Shown here piece after piece: positions 33,869 through 43,700 of a stretch of 64,000 bases of DNA. The first letter of the stretch is position 1. Each line of letters opens with the position of its first letter. The stretch comes from Microbacterium flavescens. Its GTDB lineage: Bacteria > Actinomycetota > Actinomycetes > Actinomycetales > Microbacteriaceae. The stretch covers positions 124,001 to 188,000 of the forward strand of contig NZ_JAFIWA010000005.1 in assembly GCF_018588945.1 (NCBI RefSeq), read 5' to 3'. The notes beneath the pieces are model-generated. The model searched no databases. It had not been told where the DNA came from and saw only the letters and a program-made list of their open reading frames with translations. The position numbers were made by a program, and so were the translations under genes.

Positions 33869-35227
33869 TCACTTGACGGTGAACCCCTGCTCCTCCGCGT
33901 ACGCCACGACAGCTTGCTGCAGGGCGTCCGCGGCCTCGGAGCCCGTCGCGGCCCCCTCGTTGATGCGGGCGACCTGCTCCGTCAGCTGCGAGTAGTAGAA
34001 CTGCCCGATCGGCGTGTAGGTCATGCCCTCGTAGGCGTTGGCCGCCGGCACGTACACCTCCTTGTTGGCCTGCTGGCCGCTGAAGAAGGGCACCTCGTAG
34101 TTGAGGAAGTCGTCCGACTCGAGCACGTTGACGTTCAGCGGGAAGATGATCTGGTTCTGCCAGCCGTCATCCAGCGAGGCCTGATCGGCATAGACGCCGA
34201 ACGCCACCTTCGCCGCGAGCTCGGCGTTCTGCGCCTGGCTCGACACGGAGAAGGCGGAGCCGCCCCAGTTGATCGCGATCGGGTTGTCCGGGTCCCACTG
34301 CGGCATCGGGGCGGTGGCCCAGACACCCGCGTCCGCGCCCTCGCCGACGCCCGCGCCCTGCAGGTAGCCGGGAGCCCAGGCGGCCGAGAGGTACGTCGCG
34401 TAGTCTCCGCCGATGACCCCGGCGATGTACTCCGGAGTGAACTGGTCCTCGGTGCCGACCAGACCCTTCTCGACGAGGCCGCTCCAGTAGTCGAGGACCT
34501 CCTTGATCTCAGGGCTGTTCAGGTTGATGCCGATCTCACCCTCGTTGGCCGGGTCGTACTCGAACGGCTGGGCGCCGTTCTGATACATGAGAGCCGTGGT
34601 CGCAGCGGGCTGGTTGGCCGCGAAGCTCGCGAACACCGGCCCACCGGCGTCCTTCACCTTCTGTGCGGTGGCCTCGAGCTCCTCCCACGTCGTGGGCGGC
34701 GTGATGCCGTACTCGTCGAAAATGTCGGTGCGGTAGATCATCCCCATCGGGCCGCCGTCGACCGGTGCGCCGTACACGCCGTCGCCGACCGAGACGTCCT
34801 TCCACGCGCCCTCGCTGAAGTTGTCCTTCACGTCCTCGTAGCCGAGGTCGTTGAGCTCGACGAGGGCGTCCTGGGCCTGGAAGGTCGCGATGCGGTCGGC
34901 CTCCACCATCATGACGTCGGGAGCGCCGCTGCCGGCCGAGATGGCGGTCTGGAACTTGTCGTAGGCGTCACCGCCGGCCCCGGCATTGGTCCAGCAGACC
35001 TGAACCTCGTCGTTCTCTTCGTTGAAGTTGTCGACGACGAGCTCCATGTTGGGGTACCAGGCCCACATGGTGACGATGGGCAGGTCCTCCTTGGGGATGG
35101 AGTTCGTGCAGTTCGCGTCTTCGTTGCCGGTACCGGTATTGTCGCCGCCGTCTCCGGCGCTGCACGCGGAAAGAGCGCCGACCAAGGCGAGCGCTGTGAC
35201 CGCAGCAAGGACATGCTTCGTCTTCAC
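33869..35227 (-). CDS. Sugar-binding lipoprotein of the ABC importer
   Basis: A 452-residue extracellular solute-binding protein (SBP_bac_1). The N-terminal lipobox LVGALSAC attaches it to the membrane. The body has the family pattern, for example GAPVDGGPMGMIYRTDIFDEYGI and WAPGYLQGAG. The start is a GTG at 35227 preceded by AAAGGAAAC. It is the first gene of an operon with two permeases, GH51, GH5 and a LacI regulator, and the promoter region carries two operator palindromes. The ligand is probably an arabinose- or other plant-derived oligosaccharide. Confidence 0.93.
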   Translation of the reverse strand: MKTKHVLAAVTALALVGALSACSAGDGGDNTGTGNEDANCTNSIPKEDLPIVTMWAWYPNMELVVDNFNEENDEVQVCWTNAGAGGDAYDKFQTAISAGSGAPDVMMVEADRIATFQAQDALVELNDLGYEDVKDNFSEGAWKDVSVGDGVYGAPVDGGPMGMIYRTDIFDEYGITPPTTWEELEATAQKVKDAGGPVFASFAANQPAATTALMYQNGAQPFEYDPANEGEIGINLNSPEIKEVLDYWSGLVEKGLVGTEDQFTPEYIAGVIGGDYATYLSAAWAPGYLQGAGVGEGADAGVWATAPMPQWDPDNPIAINWGGSAFSVSSQAQNAELAAKVAFGVYADQASLDDGWQNQIIFPLNVNVLESDDFLNYEVPFFSGQQANKEVYVPAANAYEGMTYTPIGQFYYSQLTEQVARINEGAATGSEAADALQQAVVAYAEEQGFTVK

Positions 35228-35323
35228 TGGAGTTTCCTTTCGGTATTGCTGACTTCTTCGTCGGTGCACGACCGTGTCCGATATCGGGCTCGTGAAGGCT
35301 GGGTGCGCGCGATTCGGGTGTGG

Positions 35324-35352
35324 TCTACAACGTTGTAGAGCAACGTTGTAGA
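35324..35352. promoter_or_regulatory. Two overlapping operator palindromes upstream of the importer operon
   Basis: TCTACAACGTTGTAGA (35324-35339) is a perfect 16-base palindrome. A second site, AGAGCAACGTTGTAGA (35337-35352), is centred 13 bases away. Both share the ACGT core seen at 26142-26246 and 39601-39616. They sit about 100 bases before the binding-protein start, as expected for repression by a LacI-family protein. Confidence 0.85.
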
Positions 35353-35428
35353 CACTTTTCCACCGCCGCCCGATCACTGTCAAGAGCGAGGCGAAATTTT
35401 CTCGGCGTCCCGCGAAAGTTCTGCGGGA

Positions 35429-36382
35429 TCAGTAGTCGATCGGGGGCTCGCCGAGCCGGGTGACGAGGTCCCGCAGGGCCGCATAGGCCTCGTCGCGGTA
35501 CGCCGCGAGCTCGGGTGCCCGCTCGGCGGGCGTCGCGAGGAAGCCGCGGCCGGACTTGACGCCCTTCTCGCCCCGAGCCACACGCTCCTCGAGGATCGCC
35601 GGCTCGGCGAAGCGGTCGGGGTACGCGCTGTGGAGCGATGCGTAGCAGAACTGGTAGACGTCCAGCCCGGCGATGTCGGCGATCGCGAACGGGCCGAAGA
35701 ACGGCAGGCGGAACCCGAACGTCGTCCGGGCGATGAGGTCGACGGATTCGGCCGTCGCGACCCCCTCTTCCACGAGCCGTGCGGCCTCGCTGAAGAGCGC
35801 GTACTGCAGGCGGTTGAGCACGAAGCCGGTGACGTCGGCGATGGGGACGCCCACCTTGCCGCATTCACCCAGGAGCGCGACCACCGCATCCACGGCGTCC
35901 GCCCGGGTACCGGCATGGGGGATCACCTCGACGCCGGGAACGAACGGCGCCGGATTGCTGAAGTGCACGCCCAGGAAGCGCTCCGGTGCCGTGACGGCCT
36001 CGGCGAGGGTGGAGATGGAGATCGTGGACGTGTTGCTGCCGATGAGCGCCTCCGGAGGCGCATTCTCGCTGATGCGCCGCAGCGTCTCGTGCTTGACGGC
36101 GAGCACCTCCGGCACGGCCTCCTCGACGAAGTCGACCGCGCCGACGGCCTCTTCGATGGATCCGGCGGCCGTGACCCGGCTCGCGATCGTGTCGCCGGCG
36201 TCGACGGGGAAGATCCCTCGCTCGGCGTAGTCGGCCGCCTCGCGGACGATCCGCTCCCGGTTCGCGCGGGCGAGCTCAGCGCTCACGTCCGCGAGGACGA
36301 CATCCCTTCCGGCGAGGGCGAGCACCTGCGCGATGCCGCCTCCCATGTACCCCGATCCGACGACCGCGACCTTCGCGATCAT
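35429..36382 (-). CDS. 3-hydroxyacyl-CoA dehydrogenase-like oxidoreductase (sugar-acid type suspected)
   Basis: A 317-residue NAD enzyme of the 3-hydroxyacyl-CoA dehydrogenase/L-gulonate 3-dehydrogenase family. [15 protein letters not shown] at 5-19 is the Rossmann loop, [16 protein letters not shown] contains the catalytic His and Asn region, and the C-terminal helical domain is present. Its operon partners are a TIM-barrel, a DhaK-type kinase and an RpiB-like isomerase, not fatty-acid genes, so oxidation of the C3 hydroxyl of a sugar acid is more plausible than beta-oxidation. The ATG overlaps the RpiB stop (ATGA). GAGGACG precedes it. Substrate assignment is inference. Confidence 0.82.
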   Translation of the reverse strand: MIAKVAVVGSGYMGGGIAQVLALAGRDVVLADVSAELARANRERIVREAADYAERGIFPVDAGDTIASRVTAAGSIEEAVGAVDFVEEAVPEVLAVKHETLRRISENAPPEALIGSNTSTISISTLAEAVTAPERFLGVHFSNPAPFVPGVEVIPHAGTRADAVDAVVALLGECGKVGVPIADVTGFVLNRLQYALFSEAARLVEEGVATAESVDLIARTTFGFRLPFFGPFAIADIAGLDVYQFCYASLHSAYPDRFAEPAILEERVARGEKGVKSGRGFLATPAERAPELAAYRDEAYAALRDLVTRLGEPPIDY

Positions 36383-36837
36383 CGCTCGTCCTCGAGTCGC
36401 TCGATCAGCTCCACCTTCTCGGCGGAGGGCGACGCCGGATCGAAGCGGTGACCGAGCCACTCTTCGACGAGCTTCTTCGCCAGCTCGAGCCCGATCACGC
36501 GGGCCCCGAGCGTCAGCACCTGCGCATTGTTGCTCTTGACCGACCGCTCGACGGAGTAGCTGTCGTGCGCGGTCACCGCCCGGATGCCGCGCACCTTGTT
36601 CGCCGTGATCGCGACACCGAGGCCGGTGCCGCAGACGAGCAGCGCTCGGTCGGCCTCCCCCCGAGCGACACGACGTGCGGCTTCGATCGCCACGCGCGGA
36701 TACGGCGTCGCGTCCGCGCTGGCGACGCCGATGTCGACGACATCGCTCACACGCGGGTCGTCGGCGAGCAGCTGACGCAGCGCCTCCTTGTACTCATAGC
36801 CGGCGTCATCGGCGCCGATCACGATCCTCAGGCCCAT
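36379..36837 (-). CDS. RpiB/LacAB-family sugar-phosphate isomerase, DerI-like
   Basis: A 152-residue RpiB-fold isomerase with the pattern [29 protein letters not shown] (active-site Cys) and [20 protein letters not shown]. In pathways described in Mycobacterium and Brucella, RpiB homologues paired with DhaK-type kinases are D-erythrulose-4-phosphate isomerases (DerI/EryI) that yield D-erythrose 4-phosphate. The same pairing here favours that activity over ribose-5-phosphate isomerisation. It begins three bases after the kinase stop and overlaps the next gene. Confidence 0.85.
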   Translation of the reverse strand: MGLRIVIGADDAGYEYKEALRQLLADDPRVSDVVDIGVASADATPYPRVAIEAARRVARGEADRALLVCGTGLGVAITANKVRGIRAVTAHDSYSVERSVKSNNAQVLTLGARVIGLELAKKLVEEWLGHRFDPASPSAEKVELIERLEDER

Positions 36838-36840
36838 CTC

Positions 36841-38586
36841 TCACTCCCCTTCTCGGCGGCCGGCGACGTCGTGGGCGACGGCGTCGGCGATGATCCAGAA
36901 CGACGTCGCTCCGGGATCGGGATGCCCGATGCTGCGCTCCGCCAGCGGACGCGCCCGCCCGAGGCGCGGAGTCATCGCCGCGGTGGCATCCGCCCCCTCC
37001 CGTGCGGCGGAGGCTGCGGCGATCAGGCAGGCGGCGAGGTCCTCTCCCGTCTGCACGCGGGCGGCGAGAGCCTTGCGGAACGGCTCCATCGCGTCGAGCA
37101 TCGTCTTATCGCCGGGGTGTGCGCCGCCGATCTCGGCGATCCGCGCGCAGGCGGCGGCGACGGCCGCCACCACATCCTCCGGCGTGAAGCGATCGGCGTT
37201 GCCGAGCGACTGCCCGAGCTGCGTGAGGGCCGCGCCCCACAGGGCTCCGGACGTGCCTCCCGCGGTCTCCGACCACGCATCGCCCGCCGTGCCGAGCAGC
37301 TCGCGCACGCCCGTCGCCTCGTCCGCCGCCTCGACCGCCTCCGCGGCGGCGTTCAGTCCCCGCACCATGCCGATGCCGTGGTCGCCGTCTCCGGCGACCG
37401 CGTCGAGCTCTCCGAGGTGGTCGGCCTGGGCCGCCACCGCGTCGCGCGCCCGCCGCGTCAGTCTGCGGGCGATCCGCGCCGCGTCGCGGGAGGCATCGGT
37501 GACGGATGCCGCGGCCGGGGTCGCCGCGGCCGGTTCGGTGCTCGCGCGCGGCGCCGGGGGTTCGCGATGCGCGATGGGCGCAGTCCGCCCGCCGACGGCG
37601 CCCTTGCGGAATCCCGGCGAGGAGGCCGGCGCCGTCCACAGCTCCTCGAGCTCATCGTCGAGCCAGAGGACGGTGAGCGACACCCCCGCCATGTCGAGAC
37701 TCGTGACGAACTCACCGCACTCGGGCTCGACGATCTCGATCCCGTGGCCCTGCAGATGCTCGGCGACATGGCCGAAGAGGACGTACAGCTCCTCGTACTT
37801 CACCGAGCCGAGCCCGTTGAGGATCACCGCTGCCCGGGTGCAGCCCTCGGGTCGCTCCGCCAGCAGCGGCTCGGCCAGCGTCACCGCCAGCTCTGGTGCG
37901 CGCTGAAGGGGCACGTCTCTCACGCCGGGCTCGCCGTGGATCCCGAGCCCGATCGACATCACGCCGTCCGGGACCTCGAACAGCGGGTGTCCCGCGCCCG
38001 GCAGCGTGCAGCCGGCGAACGCGACGCCGTGGCTGCGCGTCCTGCTGTTGGCGTGCGCCGCGAGGCGCTCGACTTCGTCGATCGAGTCGCCGCGTTCGGC
38101 AGCCGCGCCGGCGACATGGAAGACGCACAGGATGCCGGCGATGCCGCGCCGCTCGTCGCGGGCGTCGGGCGCGGCGCTCGCCACGTCGTCCGTGATGAGG
38201 ACGGTGCGGGCGTCGACCCCCTCGGCGCGCAGCCGCCGTTCGGCCTCGCCGAAGTGGATCACGTCACCCGCGTACCGGCCGTAGGTGAAGAGCACGCCGC
38301 CGCCCGCGTCCGCCGCGTGGGCGACGCGGAGCGCCTGCGCCGTCGACGGCGACGTGAAGATGTTGCCGCAGATCGCACCGGCGGCGAGACCGGGCCCGAC
38401 GAAGCCCGCGAACGCCGGGTAGTGTCCCGAGCCGCCGCCGATGAGGACGGCCACGCGGCCGGGCTCGAGCGGCTGCGCACGCACCACCCCACCGTCGACG
38501 AGCGCCACCTCGCCGGCGTGCGCGGCGGCGAAGCCGCGCAGCGCGTCGGCGACGAAGGCATCCGGGTCCGCGAAGATCCTCGTCAT
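36841..38586 (-). CDS. DhaK-DhaL fusion ketose kinase (erythrulose/dihydroxyacetone kinase family)
   Basis: A 581-residue ATP-dependent kinase. The N-terminal DhaK domain (about 1-330) has GGGSGHYPAF with a substrate-binding His near 55, YGRYAGDV with Asp near 107, and GIHGEPG. The C-terminal DhaL domain (about 380-575) has the nucleotide/metal sequence DAVAGDGDHG. A low-complexity linker joins them. The SGHYPAF form and the RpiB partner are like the erythrulose kinases rather than glycerol-pathway DHA kinases. The ATG overlaps the stop of the TIM-barrel gene (ATGA). Substrate is inferred. Confidence 0.87.
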   Translation of the reverse strand: MTRIFADPDAFVADALRGFAAAHAGEVALVDGGVVRAQPLEPGRVAVLIGGGSGHYPAFAGFVGPGLAAGAICGNIFTSPSTAQALRVAHAADAGGGVLFTYGRYAGDVIHFGEAERRLRAEGVDARTVLITDDVASAAPDARDERRGIAGILCVFHVAGAAAERGDSIDEVERLAAHANSRTRSHGVAFAGCTLPGAGHPLFEVPDGVMSIGLGIHGEPGVRDVPLQRAPELAVTLAEPLLAERPEGCTRAAVILNGLGSVKYEELYVLFGHVAEHLQGHGIEIVEPECGEFVTSLDMAGVSLTVLWLDDELEELWTAPASSPGFRKGAVGGRTAPIAHREPPAPRASTEPAAATPAAASVTDASRDAARIARRLTRRARDAVAAQADHLGELDAVAGDGDHGIGMVRGLNAAAEAVEAADEATGVRELLGTAGDAWSETAGGTSGALWGAALTQLGQSLGNADRFTPEDVVAAVAAACARIAEIGGAHPGDKTMLDAMEPFRKALAARVQTGEDLAACLIAAASAAREGADATAAMTPRLGRARPLAERSIGHPDPGATSFWIIADAVAHDVAGRREGE

Positions 38587-39557
38587 CCCACGTCCTCTCC
38601 GTGTGTCTGTCGGACGCGACTGACGCCCGGGGAGTACTCCCGGCGGGGCAGCACCCGGCCGCGGAGGTAGTCGCGGTTCGTCGCGCTCACGCTGAGCCCG
38701 TCTCCGCCGTAGTGCTCGACGCAGATGACCCCTTGGAAACCGCTGCGCAGCGCGATCTTGACGGCTTCGCGGTAGTTGATCACGCCCAGTTCGAGAGAAG
38801 TGGGCACGGTCGAGAACAAGCCGGCTGCGGCATCCTCATCGCGTGTGTAGTTCTTCACGTGCCAGAAGTTGGCGTACGGCATCGTCGCCTCGGCGACCGC
38901 CCGCCAACCCTCGACGGGCTCGTGCAGGCGGATGAGGTTGCCGATGTCGGGGTTGAGCCCGACCACGTCGAGGCCGATGTCCTCGACGAGGCGCACCGCC
39001 GAGGCGGCCGTACCGAGGTAGGTGTGCTCGTAGAGCTCGAGCGAGAGCAGCAGGCCGACCTCGCCGGCGTGGCGTCCGAGTTCACGCAGCCGCGTCACGG
39101 CCAGCGACCAGGTGTCGTCGTCGTCCACGGGATCACGGTGGCCCTCGACGGTCCAGAACCACAGCTGCCTGCGCTGCTCGGGGGTCAGCGCACGATGCAG
39201 GCCGACCGACACGACGCCGACGCCGAGGCCGGCGGCGACGTCGAGCGTGCGGTGGGCATACGCGAGGTGCTCGGCCCCGTGCCTCTCGTCGATGACGCTG
39301 CGGCGGATGGCGGAGAGCGACGCCGGCGCCAGTCCGGTCGCGGCGAGGCACTCTCCGAGGTCAGTCGCCTGCCGGGGCGTGAGGTCGCCGTACCTCACCC
39401 AGGAATCGGTGAGGTCCACGTCGCTGAAGCCCGCGTCGGCGATCTCGAGCAGGTCGACGCGCCATCGCTCGACCGGCGAGCCGGCTTCGCCGGTGGGATG
39501 GGCGTCGCCCTGGGAGAGCAGCGCGGCCGCGATCGGCCAGTCGTTCGCCGTCAGCAT
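38583..39557 (-). CDS. Xylose-isomerase-like TIM-barrel protein (sugar isomerase/epimerase or decarboxylase)
   Basis: A 324-residue AP endonuclease 2/xylose isomerase-like barrel. Four potential metal ligands occur in the usual order: Glu in LSLELYEHTY, Asp in GLNPDIGN, His in FWHVKNY and Glu in VICVEHYGG. Family members isomerise or epimerise sugars, and the D-apionate pathway uses one (OiaC) to decarboxylate 3-oxo-isoapionate to L-erythrulose. As first gene of an operon with a ketose kinase and a beta-hydroxyacid-type dehydrogenase, a similar decarboxylase role is possible. This is hypothesis. Confidence 0.82.
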   Translation of the reverse strand: MLTANDWPIAAALLSQGDAHPTGEAGSPVERWRVDLLEIADAGFSDVDLTDSWVRYGDLTPRQATDLGECLAATGLAPASLSAIRRSVIDERHGAEHLAYAHRTLDVAAGLGVGVVSVGLHRALTPEQRRQLWFWTVEGHRDPVDDDDTWSLAVTRLRELGRHAGEVGLLLSLELYEHTYLGTAASAVRLVEDIGLDVVGLNPDIGNLIRLHEPVEGWRAVAEATMPYANFWHVKNYTRDEDAAAGLFSTVPTSLELGVINYREAVKIALRSGFQGVICVEHYGGDGLSVSATNRDYLRGRVLPRREYSPGVSRVRQTHGEDVG

Positions 39558-39600
39558 CGTCGGTCCTCCCTGACTCGCACATCGGGCACGTTACACTATC

Positions 39601-39616
39601 TTTACAACGTTGCACT
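39601..39616. promoter_or_regulatory. Operator palindrome between the four-gene operon and the second lacI gene
   Basis: TTTACAACGTTGCACT matches the locus operator, with the left half perfect and the right half degenerate. It lies 44 bases upstream of the TIM-barrel start and 100 bases before the divergent lacI start. Confidence 0.75.
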
Positions 39617-39715
39617 GCCCCGAGGCATCCTGTCCTCGCCTGGCCTTTTCGGGGGACGGCCGGGTCGGCGGAACCAGTAGAGTGCAATGATCGGACAGGG
39701 AGACGGGGGCCACCG

Positions 39716-40756
39716 ATGGGACCGACGATGCACGATGTCGCTCGGGTCGCCGGCGTCTCGATCAAGACCGTCTCGAACGTCATCAACGACTATCCGCACG
39801 TGCGCCCCGGCACGCGGGATCGGGTCAACGATGCGATCCGCCAGCTCGCCTACCGCCCGAACCTCTCCGCCCGCGGTCTCCGCTCCGGGCGGACCGGGGT
39901 CATCGGGCTCGCGGTGCCCTCGCTTCGCGAGAACTACTTCGCCGAGCTCGCCGACGAGGTGATCCGCGCGGCGGAGAAGCGCGGACTCGGCGTCATGGTC
40001 GAGCAGACCAGCGGCGACCGCGATTCCGAGCTTCGCGCGGTGACGGGCAACCGGCCGCGGTTCCTCGACGGCATGCTCTTCAGCCCGGTCAGCCTCGGTC
40101 AGGAGGACGCGGAAGCGCTCAACGTCGAGCTGCCGCTCGTCCTGCTCGGAGAGCGCATCTTCGGCGGGCCGACCGACCACGTCACGATGCACAACACCTC
40201 GTCGTCCCAGGCCGCCGTCGAGCATCTCGTGGGGATCGGCCGCCGGCGGATCGCCCTGATCGGCGCAGACCTCGAGCACGGCGACGAGACGAGCTCGGCC
40301 AGCCTGCGCCTGAAGGGCTATGTGCGCGCTCTCGAGGAGGCGGGCATCCAGTTCGACCGGGCCCTCGTCCGCCCCACCTCCATGCACCGGTGGAACCGAG
40401 GAGGCGGCGCCGAGGCCACGCACCGCATGGTCCAGGAGGGCGTGGACTTCGACGCGGTGTTCGCCCTCAACGACACGCTGGGCCTCGGTGTTCTGCGCGC
40501 CCTGCGCGAAGAGGGCCTGCGTGTTCCCGATGACGTCGCGGTGATCGGCTTCGACAACATCGACGAGAGCAAGTACTCCGTCCCGTCGATGTCGACGGTC
40601 GACACGGGCCGCGCCGAGATCGCCGCGATCGCGGTCGATCGGCTCATCGAGCGCATCAGCGAGAAGGGCGAGCGGCGGGAGCCCGAGACGATCAAGCCCG
40701 CGTTCCGCATCGTGGCGCGCGAGTCGACCGGCTTCGCCGACACCGACGCCGACTAG
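39716..40756 (+). CDS. LacI-family regulator divergent from the four-gene operon
   Basis: A 346-residue LacI/GalR protein with helix-turn-helix PTMHDVARVAGVSIKTVSNVIND, the normal hinge LSARGLRSGRTG, and a sensor domain ending FRIVARESTG. It is divergent from the TIM-barrel/kinase operon with an operator between them. It is therefore the best candidate for the repressor of the ACAACGTTGT regulon. The ATG at 39716 has a G-rich upstream sequence; the ATG four codons later is an alternative. Confidence 0.9.
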   Translation: MGPTMHDVARVAGVSIKTVSNVINDYPHVRPGTRDRVNDAIRQLAYRPNLSARGLRSGRTGVIGLAVPSLRENYFAELADEVIRAAEKRGLGVMVEQTSGDRDSELRAVTGNRPRFLDGMLFSPVSLGQEDAEALNVELPLVLLGERIFGGPTDHVTMHNTSSSQAAVEHLVGIGRRRIALIGADLEHGDETSSASLRLKGYVRALEEAGIQFDRALVRPTSMHRWNRGGGAEATHRMVQEGVDFDAVFALNDTLGLGVLRALREEGLRVPDDVAVIGFDNIDESKYSVPSMSTVDTGRAEIAAIAVDRLIERISEKGERREPETIKPAFRIVARESTGFADTDAD

Positions 40757-40787
40757 GCTCGCGCACCGCCCGCCCCGGACGACTCCG

Positions 40788-43700
40788 TCAGATCACGTCC
40801 TCCGACCACGGGTCGGGGTTGCCGAACCGGTGCGCGGTGATCGTGATCGACTGCTCATGCAGGAACGGCAGCAGCTCGAGGCGGCCGGCCGTCGTCACCT
40901 CGTTGTCGTAGACGGCGAGGTCGGGGTCACCGCCGATCGCGGTCGAGAGCGCCCGGTGGAGCTCAGCCACCGACTGGCGCGGGCCGATGAGCCGGACACG
41001 CGGAGGACGGGCAGCGGATGCCTCGCCCGCCACTGCCCCCGTGAGCCCGGGCTCGGGTGCGGCCATGCGCTGCAGCCACTGCTCGTCGGTCTCGACGAAC
41101 ACGGCGACGTCGAGCTCGCTCAGCGCGCGACGCACGCCGGCCGGCAGGCCGACCGGTGCGCTGAGCGTGAGGGCGGACCCCGCCCGGATGCCCGCGATCG
41201 CGACACGCAGCACCGACTGCCACGACGCATCTCCGGTCGCGCGCAGCGCCACCTCGGCGATCGGGCGGTAGCGGAAGAGGTTGCGCTCGATCCCTAGCCC
41301 CGAGACGTCCTTCACCTGGCCGAACTCGCGGTCCCACGCGATCGCGTCGGACAGCGCCGCACGGCGCAGCCACTCGAAGGAGTCGTAGTCCAGCGACGGC
41401 TGGGCCGCCTCTATGACCGACGTGATGCGCGAGTCGAGGCCGCGGAGGTGGAGCGTCGTCGACGCGGCGCCGCCGGACGTGCTCCGCCACGACCCGAGGC
41501 CGATCAGGTAGTTCGGGCCTCCGGCCTTCGTGCCGGCGCCCACCGACGACCGCTTCCAGCCGCCGAAGGGCTGACGCTGCACGATGGCCCCGGTGATGCC
41601 GCGGTTCACGTACAGGTTGCCCGCCTCGACGCGATCGAGCCACAGCGCGAGGTCATCGGGGTTCTGCGTGTAGAGACCCGCCGTGAGTCCGTATGCGACG
41701 GCGTTCTGCAGCTCGATCGCCTGGGCGAGCGAGCTCGCATGCATGACGCCGAGAACCGGGCCGAAGAACTCCTCGTGGTGGAAGCGCGAACCGGGCTTCA
41801 CGCCGGTGCGGATGCCGGGGGTCCACATGCGGCCGGTGAACTCCGGACCGGCGTCGACGGGCTTCGGCTCGACGAGCCACTGCTCCCCGTCGGCGAGCGT
41901 GGTCAGCGCCCACTCGAGCTTTCCGCGCGGCGGCTCGACGACAGGACCGACCTCCGACAGCGGATCGGTGGGCGAGCCGACGCGCAGCGACTGCGCCGCG
42001 TCGACCAGCTGGCGCGCGAACCGCTGCGAGTGGCCGACCGGACCGACGAGGATCGCGAGCGACGCGGCCGAGCACTTCTGGCCGGCGTGGCCGAACGCGC
42101 TCTTGACGAGATCGGATGCCGCGAGGTCGAGGTCGGCCGACGGCATGACGATCATGGCGTTCTTGCCGCTGGTCTCGGCGAGCAGCGGCAGGTCGGGCCG
42201 CCACGAGCGGAACAGCGCCGCCGTCTCGAAGGAGCCGGTGAGGATGACGCGGTCGACGGCGGAGTGCGAGATGAGCGCCTGCCCGAGGCCGCCCTCGTCG
42301 ATGTCGACGAGCGCGAGCACGTCGCGCGGAACGCCGGCTTCCCACAGCGCCTCGGCTAGGACGGCCGCGCAGCGGCGTGCTTGCGGCGCGGGCTTGAAGA
42401 CGACGCCCGACCCGGCCGCGAGCGCCGCGAGCACGCCGCCGGCGGGGATGGCGACGGGGAAGTTCCACGGCGGCGTGACGACGGTCAGCTTCGCGGGCTC
42501 GAACACCGCTCCGCTCACCCGATCGAGCTCGCGCGCCGTCGCGGCGTAGTAGTTCGCGAAGTCGACGGCCTCGCTGACCTCGACGTCGGCCTCGGCGAAG
42601 ATCTTGCCGGTCTCGGAGGCGGCGACCTCGATCAGCTCGCCGCGCCGCGCCTCGAGTGCGCGCCCCGCTTCCGCGAGCACCGCGGCGCGGTCCGCCGCCG
42701 GGGTCGCGCCCCATCGGGCCGCGGCATCCGTCACCGTCTTCACGACGGCCTCCAGGGCCTCGGCGTCGTCGATGCGCGCCGCCGCGATCGTGTCGTCCCC
42801 TGCGCGCGACGTGTGGATGCGGCGCAGGATGTCGCGAGCCCAGGCGCGGTTGGCGGGGAGCGCCGGGTCGGTGTCGGCGGCGTTGCGGAACCCGGGAGCC
42901 CCGAGCGCACGCTCGCCGCTCTCGCGCGGTGCGAAGACGGCGGTCTCGACGAACGCCTCGCCGGCGAACAGCTGCTCTTCGGCCGACGGCGCGATCGGCG
43001 TGGTCTCGGCGGGGTCGACGGCGGCGGGATCGACCGCGGCGGAGCGCGCGATTCCGATCACGGCCTGCGTGAGACCGTCGTCGTCGGCGATCGGTCCGCT
43101 GCCACGGAGACGAGCTCGGGTGCCGGGCTCTTCGGACAGCGCGGCGGTGCGGTCCTGGGTGCGGTTCGGACCGATCCCGAGGGCGGGCTCAGCCGCCCGG
43201 CCGAGCGAGGCCAGGAACCGGTCGCGCTCGCGCTCGAACATCGCGGGGACGTCGGCGAGCTCGAACGCGGCGGAGAGGAAGTTGTCGCTCGACGCGTTCT
43301 CCTCGAGACGGCGCACGAGGTAGCTGATGGCGACGTCGAACTCGTCGGGTCGCACGACCGGCACGTAGAGCAGCACGTGGCCCACTTCGCGGGCGACCGC
43401 GTCGACCTGGCCCTGCGCCATGCCGAGGAGCATCTCGAACTCGAGGTGGTCGCGCACGCCGGTCTCCCCGGCCAGCAGCCAGGCGTAGGCGATGTCGAAC
43501 AGGTTGTGCCCGGCCACGCCGACGCGGACTGCGGCGGCGTTCTCCGGACGCAGCGCGTGGTCGAGGCAGCGCACGTAGTTGGCGTCCGAGTCGACCTTGG
43601 CGTCGTAGGTGGCGAGCGACCAGCCGTGCATGACGGCGTCCACCCGCTCCATCGCGAGGTTGGCGCCCTTGACGAGCCGCACCTTGATCCGTGCGCCACC

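Noticed and set aside
35429..36382. Assignment as a fatty-acid beta-oxidation enzyme
   Set aside because: Same family, but the operon and operator context are sugar catabolism, with no acyl-CoA genes next to it.
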